Notes under the pieces: generated by a model
What the model was told of the DNA's origin: nothing
Databases searched by the model: none
Seen by the model: only the letters and a program-made list of their open reading frames with translations
Program-made: the position numbers and the translations under genes
Assembly (NCBI RefSeq): GCF_900103805.1
Contig: NZ_FNIB01000003.1
Span: 350,284-414,283, forward strand
Origin: Cryobacterium flavum
GTDB lineage: Bacteria > Actinomycetota > Actinomycetes > Actinomycetales > Microbacteriaceae
Length of the DNA: 64,000 nucleotides
Reading direction: 5' to 3'
Shown here: positions 40,053-48,574 of the stretch, in pieces
Layout of the letters: each line of letters starts with the position of its first letter
Position numbering within the stretch: position 1 is the first letter of the stretch

Positions 40053-40867
40053 TGGCGAGCCTGTTCGGCTTCAAGGGTGCCACTCACAAAGATTCCGTTC
40101 CATTCAAACCGCTCGACTGGACCGGCCTCTACCCGCCCGATCTGGCCCGCAAGGTCGTGCCCGAGCACGTCGCCGTCGTCATGGACGGCAACGGCCGCTG
40201 GGCCAATGGCCAGGGCCTCACCCGCATCGAGGGGCACAAAGCCGGCGAGGCCGCCCTGCTCGACGTCGTGGCCGGCGCCATCCAGATCGGCGTCAAACAC
40301 CTCAGCGTCTACGCCTTCTCCACCGAGAACTGGAAGCGCTCGCCCGAGGAGGTGCGTTTTCTCATGGGCTTCAACCGTGACGTCCTGCATCGCCGCCGCG
40401 ATCAGCTCAACGAGTGGGGCGTGCGAATTCGGTGGGCGGGGCGCAAGCCGAAGCTGTGGGCATCCGTCATCAACGAACTGCAATTCGCCGAGAAACTCAC
40501 TGCCGGCAACGACGTACTCACCCTCACTATGTGCGTGAATTACGGCGGACGCACCGAAATAGCGGATGCCGTGCGCGCGCTGGCCGAGGACGTCGCCGCC
40601 GGCAGGCTGAAGCCATCTGGCATCACCGAGAAGGCCATCGCGAAGCAGCTCTATGTGCCCGAACTCCCCGACGTAGACCTGTTCGTGCGCAGCTCGGGGG
40701 AGCAACGCACGAGCAACTTTCTGCTCTGGCAGAGCGCCTACGCCGAGATGGTCTTTCTCGACACCTTGTGGCCGGACTTCACCCGGGTCGACCTCTGGCG
40801 AGCAGTCGAACTGTATGCCTCGCGCAACCGACGCTACGGCGGAGCGGTCGACGCCCCAACGTCCTGA
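40049..40867 (+). CDS. uppS: Isoprenyl transferase (undecaprenyl/decaprenyl diphosphate synthase)
   Basis: cis-Prenyltransferase that makes the lipid carrier for cell-wall synthesis. The catalytic motif is [10 protein letters not shown], followed by [28 protein letters not shown] and the C-terminal [24 protein letters not shown]. 272 residues. ATG at 40049 overlaps the recO stop by four bases; a second ATG follows at once. Product chain length cannot be inferred. Confidence 0.95.
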   Translation: MMASLFGFKGATHKDSVPFKPLDWTGLYPPDLARKVVPEHVAVVMDGNGRWANGQGLTRIEGHKAGEAALLDVVAGAIQIGVKHLSVYAFSTENWKRSPEEVRFLMGFNRDVLHRRRDQLNEWGVRIRWAGRKPKLWASVINELQFAEKLTAGNDVLTLTMCVNYGGRTEIADAVRALAEDVAAGRLKPSGITEKAIAKQLYVPELPDVDLFVRSSGEQRTSNFLLWQSAYAEMVFLDTLWPDFTRVDLWRAVELYASRNRRYGGAVDAPTS

Positions 40868-40928
40868 ATGCCGCCTGCCAATATTCCCTGCGGGGAATAC
40901 ACGAGCGCAGGGCCCCGTTGGCCCGAGT

Positions 40929-41654
40929 GTGACTGACACAACTGCTACCGACATTTCTGCCCCCACGAGCTCCGACCCGATCAAGGTCGATATCTGGAGC
41001 GATGTGCAGTGCCCCTGGTGTTACATCGGCAAACGCAAGTTTGAAGCCGGAGCGGCCCAGTTCGACGGCGCCGTCGAGGTTGAGTACCACAGCTTCGAGC
41101 TCTCACCCGACACCCCGGTCGATTTTGTCGGAAACACGGTCGACTATCTCAGCCAACACAAGGGGATGCCGGCCGATCAGGTGAAGCAGATGCTCGCCAA
41201 CGTCACCGAGATCGCCGCGAGCGTCGGCCTCGACTACGACTGGGACTCGGTGCACCAGACCAACACCGTCATCTCGCACGAACTGCTGCACTACGCCAAA
41301 GCGCACGGCCGCCAGCTCGACATGATGGAACGCCTGCTCAAGGCCTACTTCATCGACGGCCGCCACGTGGGCCGGGTCGAAGACCTCGCCGACCTGGCCG
41401 CGGAGATCGGACTCGACCGGGCCGACGTCGTGCGGTCACTGACCGCCAACGAGCACCTCGCCGCGGTCAAAGCGGACGTCGCGCAGGCCGGTGCCTACGG
41501 CATCCAGGGCGTTCCGTTCTTCGTCATCGACGGCCGCTACGGCATCTCGGGCGCGCAGGACCCGACGGCGTTCGCCCAGGCCCTCGACCAGGCTCGCGCC
41601 GACCGTTCGAAGGATGCTTCCACGAATACTTCCACCGGCGCTGCTTCCGCGTAG
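40929..41654 (+). CDS. DsbA-family oxidoreductase (FrnE-like)
   Basis: Thioredoxin-fold protein of the DsbA/FrnE type, 241 residues without signal peptide, so probably cytoplasmic. The redox motif is DVQCPWCYIGKRKFE near residue 26; the long helical insertion is clear, and the cis-Pro loop is IQGVPFFVIDGRYGISGAQ. I use the GTG at 40929; the frame extends further back but lacks support. It follows uppS by 61 bases. A 44-codon gene for a Cys-rich peptide lies 78 bases downstream. Confidence 0.9.
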   Translation: MTDTTATDISAPTSSDPIKVDIWSDVQCPWCYIGKRKFEAGAAQFDGAVEVEYHSFELSPDTPVDFVGNTVDYLSQHKGMPADQVKQMLANVTEIAASVGLDYDWDSVHQTNTVISHELLHYAKAHGRQLDMMERLLKAYFIDGRHVGRVEDLADLAAEIGLDRADVVRSLTANEHLAAVKADVAQAGAYGIQGVPFFVIDGRYGISGAQDPTAFAQALDQARADRSKDASTNTSTGAASA

Positions 41655-41732
41655 CAGCGATACCCAGCCGCATCGCGTAGCCTGACGGGTAAGTCTTTCA
41701 CCGATCCACCCAATTGATTCAGGAGATAACTC

Positions 41733-41867
41733 ATGACTGACACCATCGCCACCACGCCGCCCGTCTTCACCGACGCTGCCGGCCGTCCCACCATTGAGCT
41801 CCTGGGCGCCCCCGATGCGACCGACGAGGCCGCCGGCTCCTGCTGCGGTGGCGGCGGCTGCAGCTAA
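41733..41867 (+). CDS. Small protein with C-terminal CCGGGGCS tail
   Basis: A 44-residue open frame beginning MTDTIATTPPVFTDAAGRPT and ending SCCGGGGCS, with AGGAGA ending seven bases before its ATG and a strong hairpin 22 bases after its stop. The good ribosome binding site, the terminator and the ordered sequence argue that it is real. Three cysteines in the last eight residues around a glycine run suggest metal binding or a thiol function. It lies directly after the DsbA-like gene. I know no family name for it. Confidence 0.65.
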   Translation: MTDTIATTPPVFTDAAGRPTIELLGAPDATDEAAGSCCGGGGCS

Positions 41868-41889
41868 TTTGAACTCATTTCAACACGAA

Positions 41890-41930
41890 CGCAGCTGCCG
41901 CAGGCCTGGTCACCAGGCGCGGCAGCTGCG
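41890..41930 (+). terminator. Long hairpin after the Cys-rich peptide gene
   Basis: CGCAGCTGCCGC (41890-41901) pairs with GCGGCAGCTGCG (41919-41930); inside, GCCTGG (41904-41909) pairs with CCAGGC (41913-41918) around TCA, with two bulged bases. An 18-pair stem is too good for chance. There is no T run. It ends transcription from the small gene or isolates dusB, 76 bases on. Confidence 0.75.
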
Positions 41931-42005
41931 CTTCTGCGTGGGCTGCGGCATCCGTTCTGCCAACGATTCGAAGCATGCCTCGCTTTCTGGGAGAATTGGC
42001 GCAAC

Positions 42006-43190
42006 ATGACCTCACCCACCCACACTGTCGGCCCACCTGTCGACCAGGTGGTGCCGACCGGACCGCTGCGAATCGGCCCGCTCACGCTCGACGTGCCCGT
42101 GGTGCTCGCTCCAATGGCCGGCATCACCAATACGGCGTTCCGCAGGCTCTGCCGCGAATACGGCGCCGGACTGTTCGTCAGCGAAATGATCACCTCACGC
42201 GCGCTCGTTGAACGCAACGCCGAGACGATGCGGCTGATCACACACCACGAGAGTGAAACCACCCGCTCCATTCAGCTCTACGGCGTTGACCCTAAGACCG
42301 TCTCCGAAGCGGTGACCATGCTCGTCTCCGAAGACCGCGCCGATCACATCGACCTCAACTTCGGCTGCCCGGTGCCCAAAGTCACCCGTAAGGGCGGGGG
42401 AGCGGCCCTGCCGTGGAAGATCGGCCTGTTTCGTCAGATCGTCGAAGCCGCTGTCACCGCCGCCGGCGCGGTTCCGTTGACCGTGAAAATGCGCAAGGGC
42501 ATCGACGCCGACCACCTCACCTACATCGAGGCCGGTAAGGCTGCCGCCGGAGCCGGCGTCGCCTCCATCGCGCTGCACGGGCGAACGGCTGCGGAGTTCT
42601 ACTCCGGCCACGCCGACTGGTCGGCCATCGAGAAGCTCAAGAACGCCATCAGCGACGTACCGGTGCTCGGCAACGGCGACATTTGGTCAGCCGATGACGC
42701 CCTGCGCATGGTGCGCGAGACCGGATGCGACGGCGTCGTCGTCGGGCGTGGCTGTCTCGGCCGTCCGTGGCTGTTCGGGGATCTCGCCGCGGCCTTCCGC
42801 GGGCAGGAACTCAAGGCCGAACCCGGCCTCGGCCAGGTCATCAACGCGTTCCGCCGCCACGCCGAACTCCTCACCGAATACTTCGACAGCGAAGACCGCG
42901 CCTGCCGCGACATTCGCAAGCACGTTGCCTGGTACTTCAAGGGCTACCCGGTGGGCGGCGACCTGCGGGCCAGCCTGGCCATGGTGCAGACCCTCGCGCA
43001 GCTCGACGACCTGCTCGGCACCCTTGACGCCTCGTTGCCCTACCCGGGAGCAGATGTCGAGGGCCCGCGCGGTCGGGCGGGAACACCGAAGAAGCCGTCT
43101 CTGCCGGAGCACTGGCTCGAATCGCAGGATCTTTTCGGTGCGGAGCGAGTGAATTTGACCGAGGGCGAAGGGGACACCAGCGGTGGCTAA
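42006..43190 (+). CDS. dusB: tRNA-dihydrouridine synthase
   Basis: FMN enzyme that reduces uridines in tRNA. The barrel shows VVLAPMAGITNTAFRRLCREYGAGLFVSEMI, the catalytic Cys in NFGCPVPKVTRKGGGAALPW, TVKMRKG, and the FMN phosphate region GCDGVVVGRGCLGRPWLF. 394 residues. Bacterial DusB-type by overall pattern, so the gene symbol is likely but not certain. Its 3' end overlaps the GTG of the dGTPase gene by eight bases. Confidence 0.92.
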   Translation: MTSPTHTVGPPVDQVVPTGPLRIGPLTLDVPVVLAPMAGITNTAFRRLCREYGAGLFVSEMITSRALVERNAETMRLITHHESETTRSIQLYGVDPKTVSEAVTMLVSEDRADHIDLNFGCPVPKVTRKGGGAALPWKIGLFRQIVEAAVTAAGAVPLTVKMRKGIDADHLTYIEAGKAAAGAGVASIALHGRTAAEFYSGHADWSAIEKLKNAISDVPVLGNGDIWSADDALRMVRETGCDGVVVGRGCLGRPWLFGDLAAAFRGQELKAEPGLGQVINAFRRHAELLTEYFDSEDRACRDIRKHVAWYFKGYPVGGDLRASLAMVQTLAQLDDLLGTLDASLPYPGADVEGPRGRAGTPKKPSLPEHWLESQDLFGAERVNLTEGEGDTSGG

Positions 43191-44433
43191 CTCAAACGGA
43201 TACAGCGAGAACGACGAGGCCCGTTGGTTTCCCGAAGAGCACTACTCCAGGCGCAGCGACTTTGCCCGCGACCGGGCACGCCTACTGCACTCGAGCGCTC
43301 TGCGCCGCCTTGCGGCCAAGACGCAGGTGCTCAGCCCCACGGCGGGGCTCGACTTTGCCCGCAACCGGCTGACTCACTCGCTCGAGGTCGCCCAGGTGGG
43401 GCGGGAGATCGCCTCGCGCCTGAACGTCGACCCCGACATCGTCGATACCGCCTGCCTGGCACACGACATCGGGCATCCGCCCTTTGGCCACAACGGTGAG
43501 AAGGCACTCAGCCTGTGGTCGGAAGACATCGGCGGGTTCGAGGGAAATGCTCAGACCCTGCGCCTGCTCACCAGGCTCGAGCCCAAGGTATTCGGGCCCG
43601 ACGGTCACAGCTATGGCCTCAACCTCACCCGGGCGAGCCTCGACGCCAGCTGCAAGTACCCCTGGCCGGAGGGTTCCTCGGTCTATGACCCGAGCGGGCG
43701 TGCCAAGTTCGGGTTCTACCAGGACGACATTGCCGCGTTCGAGTGGCTGCGCGAGGGAGCCCCCGACCGCCAGCTCTGCATCGAAGCGCAGGTAATGGAC
43801 CTCTCCGACGACATCGCCTACAGCGTGCACGACTTCGAGGATGCCATTGTCAACGGCTACGTCGACGTCGCGGCCCTGAGCAGCCGCACCGACCACGACG
43901 AACTCCTCGCGACCATGTCGGAATGGATCGGCGACGAAACCAGTGCAGACGACCTCGCGGCGGCGTTCAACCGGCTCGACTCGCTCGATGTCTGGATGGA
44001 CTCGTGGACGGCCGGGCGCCGCGACCAGGGCCACCTCAAGAACCTCACGAGCCAGCTCATCGGTCGGTTCAGCGGTGCCGCCGTGCATGCCACCAAGGAG
44101 GCGCACCCGGGCGCGAACATGCTGCGCTTCGGGGCCAATGTAATCGTGCCCCGCGAGATCCAGGCCGAAATCGCGGTACTCAAGGGCATCGTCGCGGCCT
44201 TCGTCATGACCCGCAATACCCGCAAGCCCATTTACGTGCAGCAGCGTCAGGTGCTCACCCTGCTCGCCCAGACCCTGCACGACTCCGGTGACGAACACCT
44301 CGACCCCGGCTTCCGCGAGGACTGGCACGCTGCCGCCGACGATGCCGCCCGCAAGCGTGTCATCGTCGACCAGGTGGCAAGTCTGACCGACCAATCCGCC
44401 CTGGCCTGGTACGAGCGCCTGGTCCAGGGCTAG
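43183..44433 (+). CDS. dgt: Deoxyguanosinetriphosphate triphosphohydrolase-like protein
   Basis: HD-domain hydrolase that cleaves dNTPs to nucleoside and triphosphate. The metal site is seen in RNRLTHSLEVAQVGREIA (H), CLAHDIGHPPFGHNGE (HD) and the later DLSDDIAYSVHDFEDA (D). 416 residues, the short type-2 form. Start is GTG inside dusB. The dusB-dgt-dnaG order is typical of actinobacteria; a perfect palindrome follows 26 bases after the stop. Confidence 0.92.
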   Translation: MANSNGYSENDEARWFPEEHYSRRSDFARDRARLLHSSALRRLAAKTQVLSPTAGLDFARNRLTHSLEVAQVGREIASRLNVDPDIVDTACLAHDIGHPPFGHNGEKALSLWSEDIGGFEGNAQTLRLLTRLEPKVFGPDGHSYGLNLTRASLDASCKYPWPEGSSVYDPSGRAKFGFYQDDIAAFEWLREGAPDRQLCIEAQVMDLSDDIAYSVHDFEDAIVNGYVDVAALSSRTDHDELLATMSEWIGDETSADDLAAAFNRLDSLDVWMDSWTAGRRDQGHLKNLTSQLIGRFSGAAVHATKEAHPGANMLRFGANVIVPREIQAEIAVLKGIVAAFVMTRNTRKPIYVQQRQVLTLLAQTLHDSGDEHLDPGFREDWHAAADDAARKRVIVDQVASLTDQSALAWYERLVQG

Positions 44434-44459
44434 CCCCGCCCCCGCTCCGCCTTTACTGT

Positions 44460-44481
44460 GGACGGGGCCCGGGCCCCGTCC
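44460..44481. terminator. Perfect 22-base GC palindrome after dgt
   Basis: GGACGGGGCCC at 44460-44470 is followed at once by its exact complement GGGCCCCGTCC to 44481. In RNA the middle bases would form the loop. It lies 26 bases past the dgt stop and is a likely terminator; a second palindrome begins at its last base. Confidence 0.65.
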
Positions 44482-44510
44482 TTGGGCCCAGTTTATAAAC
44501 TGGGCCCAGG
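44481..44510. repeat. Second GGGCCC palindrome (26 bases perfect)
   Basis: TGGGCCCAGTTTA at 44483-44495 and TAAACTGGGCCCA at 44496-44508 are exact complements, flanked by one wobble and one normal pair. The AT-rich centre TTTATAAA and GC-rich arms differ from an ordinary terminator. A third GGGCCC occurs at 44521. Possible roles are protein binding site, cruciform or terminator. Confidence 0.7.
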
Positions 44511-44550
44511 GTCACAACATGGGCCCGGCGCCAAACTCGTTCTGGACTGT

Positions 44551-44674
44551 GGCGGAGACGGGATTTCCGCGGGGTGGCGAGTTTTGAGCGTTTGCGGGGG
44601 TCGCCGCACGCTCCTCGCGGTGGTCCCCGCAAATACTCAATGTCTGAGCGCGGAGCGGATGTCCCGTCCCTGCC
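44551..44674. repeat. Nested imperfect inverted repeats before dnaG
   Basis: Outer arms of 20 bases (44551-44570 and 44655-44674) agree at 16 positions; inner arms TGAGCGTTTGCGGGG (44585-44599) and CCCCGCAAATACTCA (44625-44639) agree at 13 of 15. Together they make a 124-base foldable unit, like a small MITE or REP-type element. No transposase or target duplication was found. With the two palindromes it fills most of the 317-base gap between dgt and dnaG; the last 75 bases hold the dnaG upstream region. Confidence 0.5.
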
Positions 44675-44750
44675 GCCCATCTCAGGAACAGCCACATACA
44701 AGACCCACTGGTGAACGAAGCCTGTCAGACCGAGAAGATAGAATTCAGAT

Positions 44751-46622
44751 ATGGCTGGACTGATTCGACAAAGTGACATCGAAGAGGTCAAGGCCCGCAC
44801 CAATATCGCCGACATCATCGGTGACTACGTCACCCTGAAGTCTGCCGGTGTCGGCTCGATGAAGGGTCTCTGCCCCTTCCACGACGAACGCAGCCCCAGC
44901 TTTCACGTGCGCCCGCAGGTCGGTTTCTACCACTGCTTCGGCTGCGGCGAGAGCGGCGACGTCTATTCCTTTCTGCAGAAGATGGACCATGTCAGCTTCA
45001 GCGAAGCCGTCGAACGCCTGGCCGGCCGGGTCGGCCTCGACCTGCACTACGAAGACGGCTCCGGCGCCGCCCCCGACCACGGCAACCGTGCCCGCCTGCT
45101 CGCTGCCAACCAGGCGGCATCCGATTTCTTCATCGAACAGCTCGGCCGCGCCGGTGCCGAGGTCGGCCGGGCCTTCCTCGGCCAGCGCGGCTTCGACGCC
45201 GCAGCGGCGACCCGGTTCGGAGTCGGCTTCGCTCCGAAGAGCTGGGACGAACTGACCAACCACCTGCGCGGTCGAGGTTTCACCACCGACGAGCTCACCC
45301 TCGCCGGCCTGGTCTCGAGCCGCGAGGGATCCAGCGGCATCTACGACCGCTTTCGGGGCCGCCTGGTCTGGCCCATTCGCGACATCACCGGGCAGACCAT
45401 CGGCTTCGGCGCCCGCAAACTGCTCGACGACGATAAAGGCCCGAAATACCTCAACACCCCGGAGTCGCCGGTGTACCACAAGGCCCAGGTGCTCTACGGA
45501 CTCGACCTCGCCAAGCGTGACATTTCCCGCAGCCACCAGGTCGTCGTGGTCGAGGGCTACACCGACGTCATGGCCTGCCACCTGGCCGGCATCACCACGG
45601 CCGTCGCAACCTGCGGTACGTCGTTCGGCGTTGACCACATCAAGGTGCTGCGCCGCGTGCTCGGTGACGACTCGGGCGTCGGCGAGGTCGTCTTCACCTT
45701 CGACCCAGATGCCGCCGGTCAAAAAGCCGCCATGCGCGCCTTCAGCGAGGAACAGCGCTTCTCCGCCCAGACCTACGTGGCCGTGGGGCCGGAAGGCCTC
45801 GACCCCTGCGACCTGCGCCTGCAGCGCGGTGATGACGCCGTGCGTCGCCTGGTCGACTCGAAGAAGCCCATGTTCGAGTTCATGATTCGACAGATTCTCT
45901 CCCAGTACAACCTCGACACCGTCGAGGGCCGAACGGCCGCCCTGCGCGCCGCCGCCCCCGTCGTCGGCGAGATTCGCGACCCGGTGCTGCGACCCGGCTA
46001 CACCCGGGAACTCTCCCGCATGCTTGGCGTCGACATGGGCGACGTCGCCAAAGCGGTGACGAATGCCCAGTCCGGCGCACGCGCATCGGCGAGCGGCGGG
46101 CCGAACGCGCCCCGGCACGGCGGCGTGATCGAAGTCGTGCCGGAACGTCCGTTCTCGCTGGTCGAACTGCCCACCGATCCGGTCACGAGGCTCGAACGCG
46201 ACGGCCTCATGGCCATGCTGCAGCGACCCACGCTGATCGGCCGGGACATTCTCGACAGTGCGGTGCAGACCTCCTTCGCTAATACCTCCCTCGCGGTCGT
46301 TCGCGATGCGATTGCCGCGAGTCTGTCGCACTTCGAGGCGGCGGACTGGCTCGAGCGGGTCGTCGCCGAGGTGCCGGACGGTTTCAAGAACCTCGTGCAG
46401 GAACTCGCCATGGCGAACCTGCCCGAGCGCACTGAGAAAGACGTCGCCCGCTACGTGCGCGACATCACGATCGTGCTCATCGACAAGGACCTACTGAGGC
46501 TCAAAGCCGAATTACTCGGTCGCCTGCAGCGAGCGGATGCCGACGACACCGAGATGTACCGCACCCTCCAGCGTGAACTCGTGCGGGTCGAAGCCGAGCG
46601 CCGAGCCCTTCGCGACGAATAG
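44751..46622 (+). CDS. dnaG: DNA primase
   Basis: Makes RNA primers at the replication fork. The CHC2 zinc finger is at the N terminus (GLCPFHDERSPSFHVRP ... YHCFGCGESGDV), the RNA polymerase domain starts about residue 120, the Toprim motif is VVVVEGYTDVMACHLAG with the acidic FTFDPDAAGQKAA, and a DnaB-binding C-terminal helical domain ends the protein. 623 residues, normal. Start at ATG 44751. Confidence 0.96.
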   Translation: MAGLIRQSDIEEVKARTNIADIIGDYVTLKSAGVGSMKGLCPFHDERSPSFHVRPQVGFYHCFGCGESGDVYSFLQKMDHVSFSEAVERLAGRVGLDLHYEDGSGAAPDHGNRARLLAANQAASDFFIEQLGRAGAEVGRAFLGQRGFDAAAATRFGVGFAPKSWDELTNHLRGRGFTTDELTLAGLVSSREGSSGIYDRFRGRLVWPIRDITGQTIGFGARKLLDDDKGPKYLNTPESPVYHKAQVLYGLDLAKRDISRSHQVVVVEGYTDVMACHLAGITTAVATCGTSFGVDHIKVLRRVLGDDSGVGEVVFTFDPDAAGQKAAMRAFSEEQRFSAQTYVAVGPEGLDPCDLRLQRGDDAVRRLVDSKKPMFEFMIRQILSQYNLDTVEGRTAALRAAAPVVGEIRDPVLRPGYTRELSRMLGVDMGDVAKAVTNAQSGARASASGGPNAPRHGGVIEVVPERPFSLVELPTDPVTRLERDGLMAMLQRPTLIGRDILDSAVQTSFANTSLAVVRDAIAASLSHFEAADWLERVVAEVPDGFKNLVQELAMANLPERTEKDVARYVRDITIVLIDKDLLRLKAELLGRLQRADADDTEMYRTLQRELVRVEAERRALRDE

Positions 46623-46674
46623 CACACCCGCTGGCGCGCACACTCGAAGCAACATCTGAGCACTGAATTTCAGA

Positions 46675-46798
46675 CTGCAACATATGAGCCCGACTTTGTT
46701 GCAGATATGTAAAGAAGCTGCGGCTGAGCGTGGCTACCTGCGAATTCTGTGCTAATTCTTACCTAACAGCAATGAAAAGTTATGCCCATTTTTTGGGC
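46675..46798 (+). promoter_or_regulatory. Upstream region of the peptide ABC operon with two inverted repeats
   Basis: CTGCAAC (46675-46681) and GTTGCAG (46698-46704) form a 7-bp inverted repeat with a 16-base spacer; GCCCA-TTTTT-TGGGC lies at 46784-46798, about 40 bases before the ATG. The 217-base gap after dnaG is AT-rich for this genome and should hold the dnaG end and the promoter of the transporter operon. I cannot assign exact boxes. Confidence 0.35.
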
Positions 46799-46839
46799 GT
46801 TCCGGTTCATGAGACTTCTACAGGAAGAGGACGACGGAT

Positions 46840-48474
46840 ATGACATCCGCATTCACTAACGGCAAGCGTGCTCTCGTTGCCACAACCGGACTCGCGGTCG
46901 CCGCACTGGTTCTTTCCGGGTGCGCTTCCGGCGGTAACACCACACCGGCGGCCACCGGCGGCCCGATCACGATCGGCACGACCGACAAGGTAACCACGCT
47001 CGACCCGGCCGGCTCCTATGACAACGGCTCTTTTTCGGTGCAGACCCAGGTCTTCCCATTCCTCATGAGCAGCAAATTCGGAACAGCGGATGTCGAACCC
47101 GACATCGCCGTCAGCGCCGAGTTCACAGCGCCCACGGAATACACCGTCACCCTCAAGCCCGACCTCAAATGGGCCAATGGCAACGCACTCACCGCCTCTG
47201 ACGTCAAGTTCAGCTTCGACCGCCAGCTGGCGATCGCGGCCGATACCGGCCCGTCGTCGCTGCTCTACAACCTCGACAGCACTGCTGCTGTGGATGACAC
47301 GACCGTCGTCTTCACGCTCAAAGCCGGGAACGACCAGATCTTCCCGCAAATTCTGTCCAGCCCCGCTGGCGTGATCGTGGATGAAGACTCCTTCTCCGCA
47401 ACGGAGGTCACCTCCGACGATGACATCGTTGCCGCTGAGGCCTTTGCTGGCCAGTACGTGCTGACGAGCTACGACTTCAACAACCTCCTCTCCTACAAGG
47501 CGTACGAGGGCTACGAAGGTCTGCTTGGCGCTGCCAAGACGGATGTCATCAACGTCAAGTACTACACCGACGCTTCGAATCTGAAGCTCGACGTGCAGGA
47601 AGGCAACATCGACGTCGCATGGCGCAGCCTCTCCGCGACCGACATTGACGACCTGCGCGGCAACGACGCTGTCAAGGTCGTTGACGGCCCCGGTGGAGAA
47701 ATCCGCTACATCACCTTCAACTTCAATACGCAGCCTTTCGGCACGACGACCGCTGACGCCGACCCGGCCAAGGCCCTCGCCGTTCGTGCCGCAGTCGCCG
47801 ACGTTGTTGATCGCGCCGAGCTCGCCGATCAGGTCTACAAGGGCACCTACACCCCGCTGTACTCCTACGTTCCCGCCGGAATGACCGGTGCCACCGAATC
47901 GCTCAAGGGTCTCTACGGAGACGGCAAGGGCGGGCCGGACGTCGAAAAGGCCAAGGCTGACCTCGCCGCAGCCGGCGTGACCACGCCGATCGCACTCAAC
48001 CTTCAGTACAACGCCGACCACTACGGCCCCGGTTCGAGCGACGAATATGCGCTGATCAAAGACCAGCTGGATGCCTCCGGCCTGTTCACGGTTAGCCTGC
48101 AGTCGACCGAGTGGGTGCAGTACTCCAAGGACCGCGTAGCAGACGTGTACCCCGCTTACCAGCTCGGCTGGTTCCCGGACTACTCCGACGCTGACAACTA
48201 CCTGGCCCCGTTCTTCGCCGAGGGCAACTTCCTCAAGAACCACTACGACGACGCCGACGTTACTGCCCTGATCCAGAAGCAGGCCGTCACCACCGACGCC
48301 GCAGAGCGTACCGCGCTCATCGAGGAGATCCAGGACAAGGTTGCGGCGCAGCTCTCGACCGTGCCGCTTCTCCAGGGCGCCCAGGTTGCCGTCACCGGAA
48401 CAGACATCACCGGAACCGGGGACACACTTGATGCCTCCTTCAAGTTCCGTTACGGCGCGCTGGCTAAGGGCTAG
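46840..48474 (+). CDS. ABC transporter substrate-binding lipoprotein, family 5 (peptide type)
   Basis: 544-residue extracellular solute-binding protein. The signal peptide ends with the lipobox VLSGCASGG, so it is a lipoprotein anchored at Cys28. Mature sequence shows the family 5 pattern: ITIGTTDKVTTLDPAGSYDNG, the DLKWANGNALTASDVKFSFDR motif, and a late VQYSKDRVADVYPAYQLGWFPDYSDADNYL. Likely ligands are oligopeptides, as for Opp/Dpp proteins, but these proteins vary. It is the first gene of a five-gene transporter operon and is separated from the permeases by a terminator. Confidence 0.92.
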   Translation: MTSAFTNGKRALVATTGLAVAALVLSGCASGGNTTPAATGGPITIGTTDKVTTLDPAGSYDNGSFSVQTQVFPFLMSSKFGTADVEPDIAVSAEFTAPTEYTVTLKPDLKWANGNALTASDVKFSFDRQLAIAADTGPSSLLYNLDSTAAVDDTTVVFTLKAGNDQIFPQILSSPAGVIVDEDSFSATEVTSDDDIVAAEAFAGQYVLTSYDFNNLLSYKAYEGYEGLLGAAKTDVINVKYYTDASNLKLDVQEGNIDVAWRSLSATDIDDLRGNDAVKVVDGPGGEIRYITFNFNTQPFGTTTADADPAKALAVRAAVADVVDRAELADQVYKGTYTPLYSYVPAGMTGATESLKGLYGDGKGGPDVEKAKADLAAAGVTTPIALNLQYNADHYGPGSSDEYALIKDQLDASGLFTVSLQSTEWVQYSKDRVADVYPAYQLGWFPDYSDADNYLAPFFAEGNFLKNHYDDADVTALIQKQAVTTDAAERTALIEEIQDKVAAQLSTVPLLQGAQVAVTGTDITGTGDTLDASFKFRYGALAKG

Positions 48475-48485
48475 ACCGTACAGCG

Positions 48486-48557
48486 ACTAGAGTTTTCTCT
48501 AGTTTGATCACCGGGGGTGTTCAGCGACACGATCGCTGGATGCCCCCGATTCTTTTT
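48486..48557 (+). terminator. Intra-operon hairpins, with Rho-independent terminator
   Basis: First a small perfect hairpin ACTAGAG-TTTT-CTCTAGT (48486-48503). Then a terminator: CGGGGG (48512-48517) pairs with CCCCCG (48543-48548), with an inner CAGCG/CGCTG stem (48522-48526, 48534-48538), followed by the T tract TTCTTTTT. It lies between the binding-protein and permease genes. Partial termination or 3' protection would give more binding protein than permease, as in many ABC operons. Confidence 0.85.
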
Positions 48558-48574
48558 GCAATTGTGAGGTAGTA

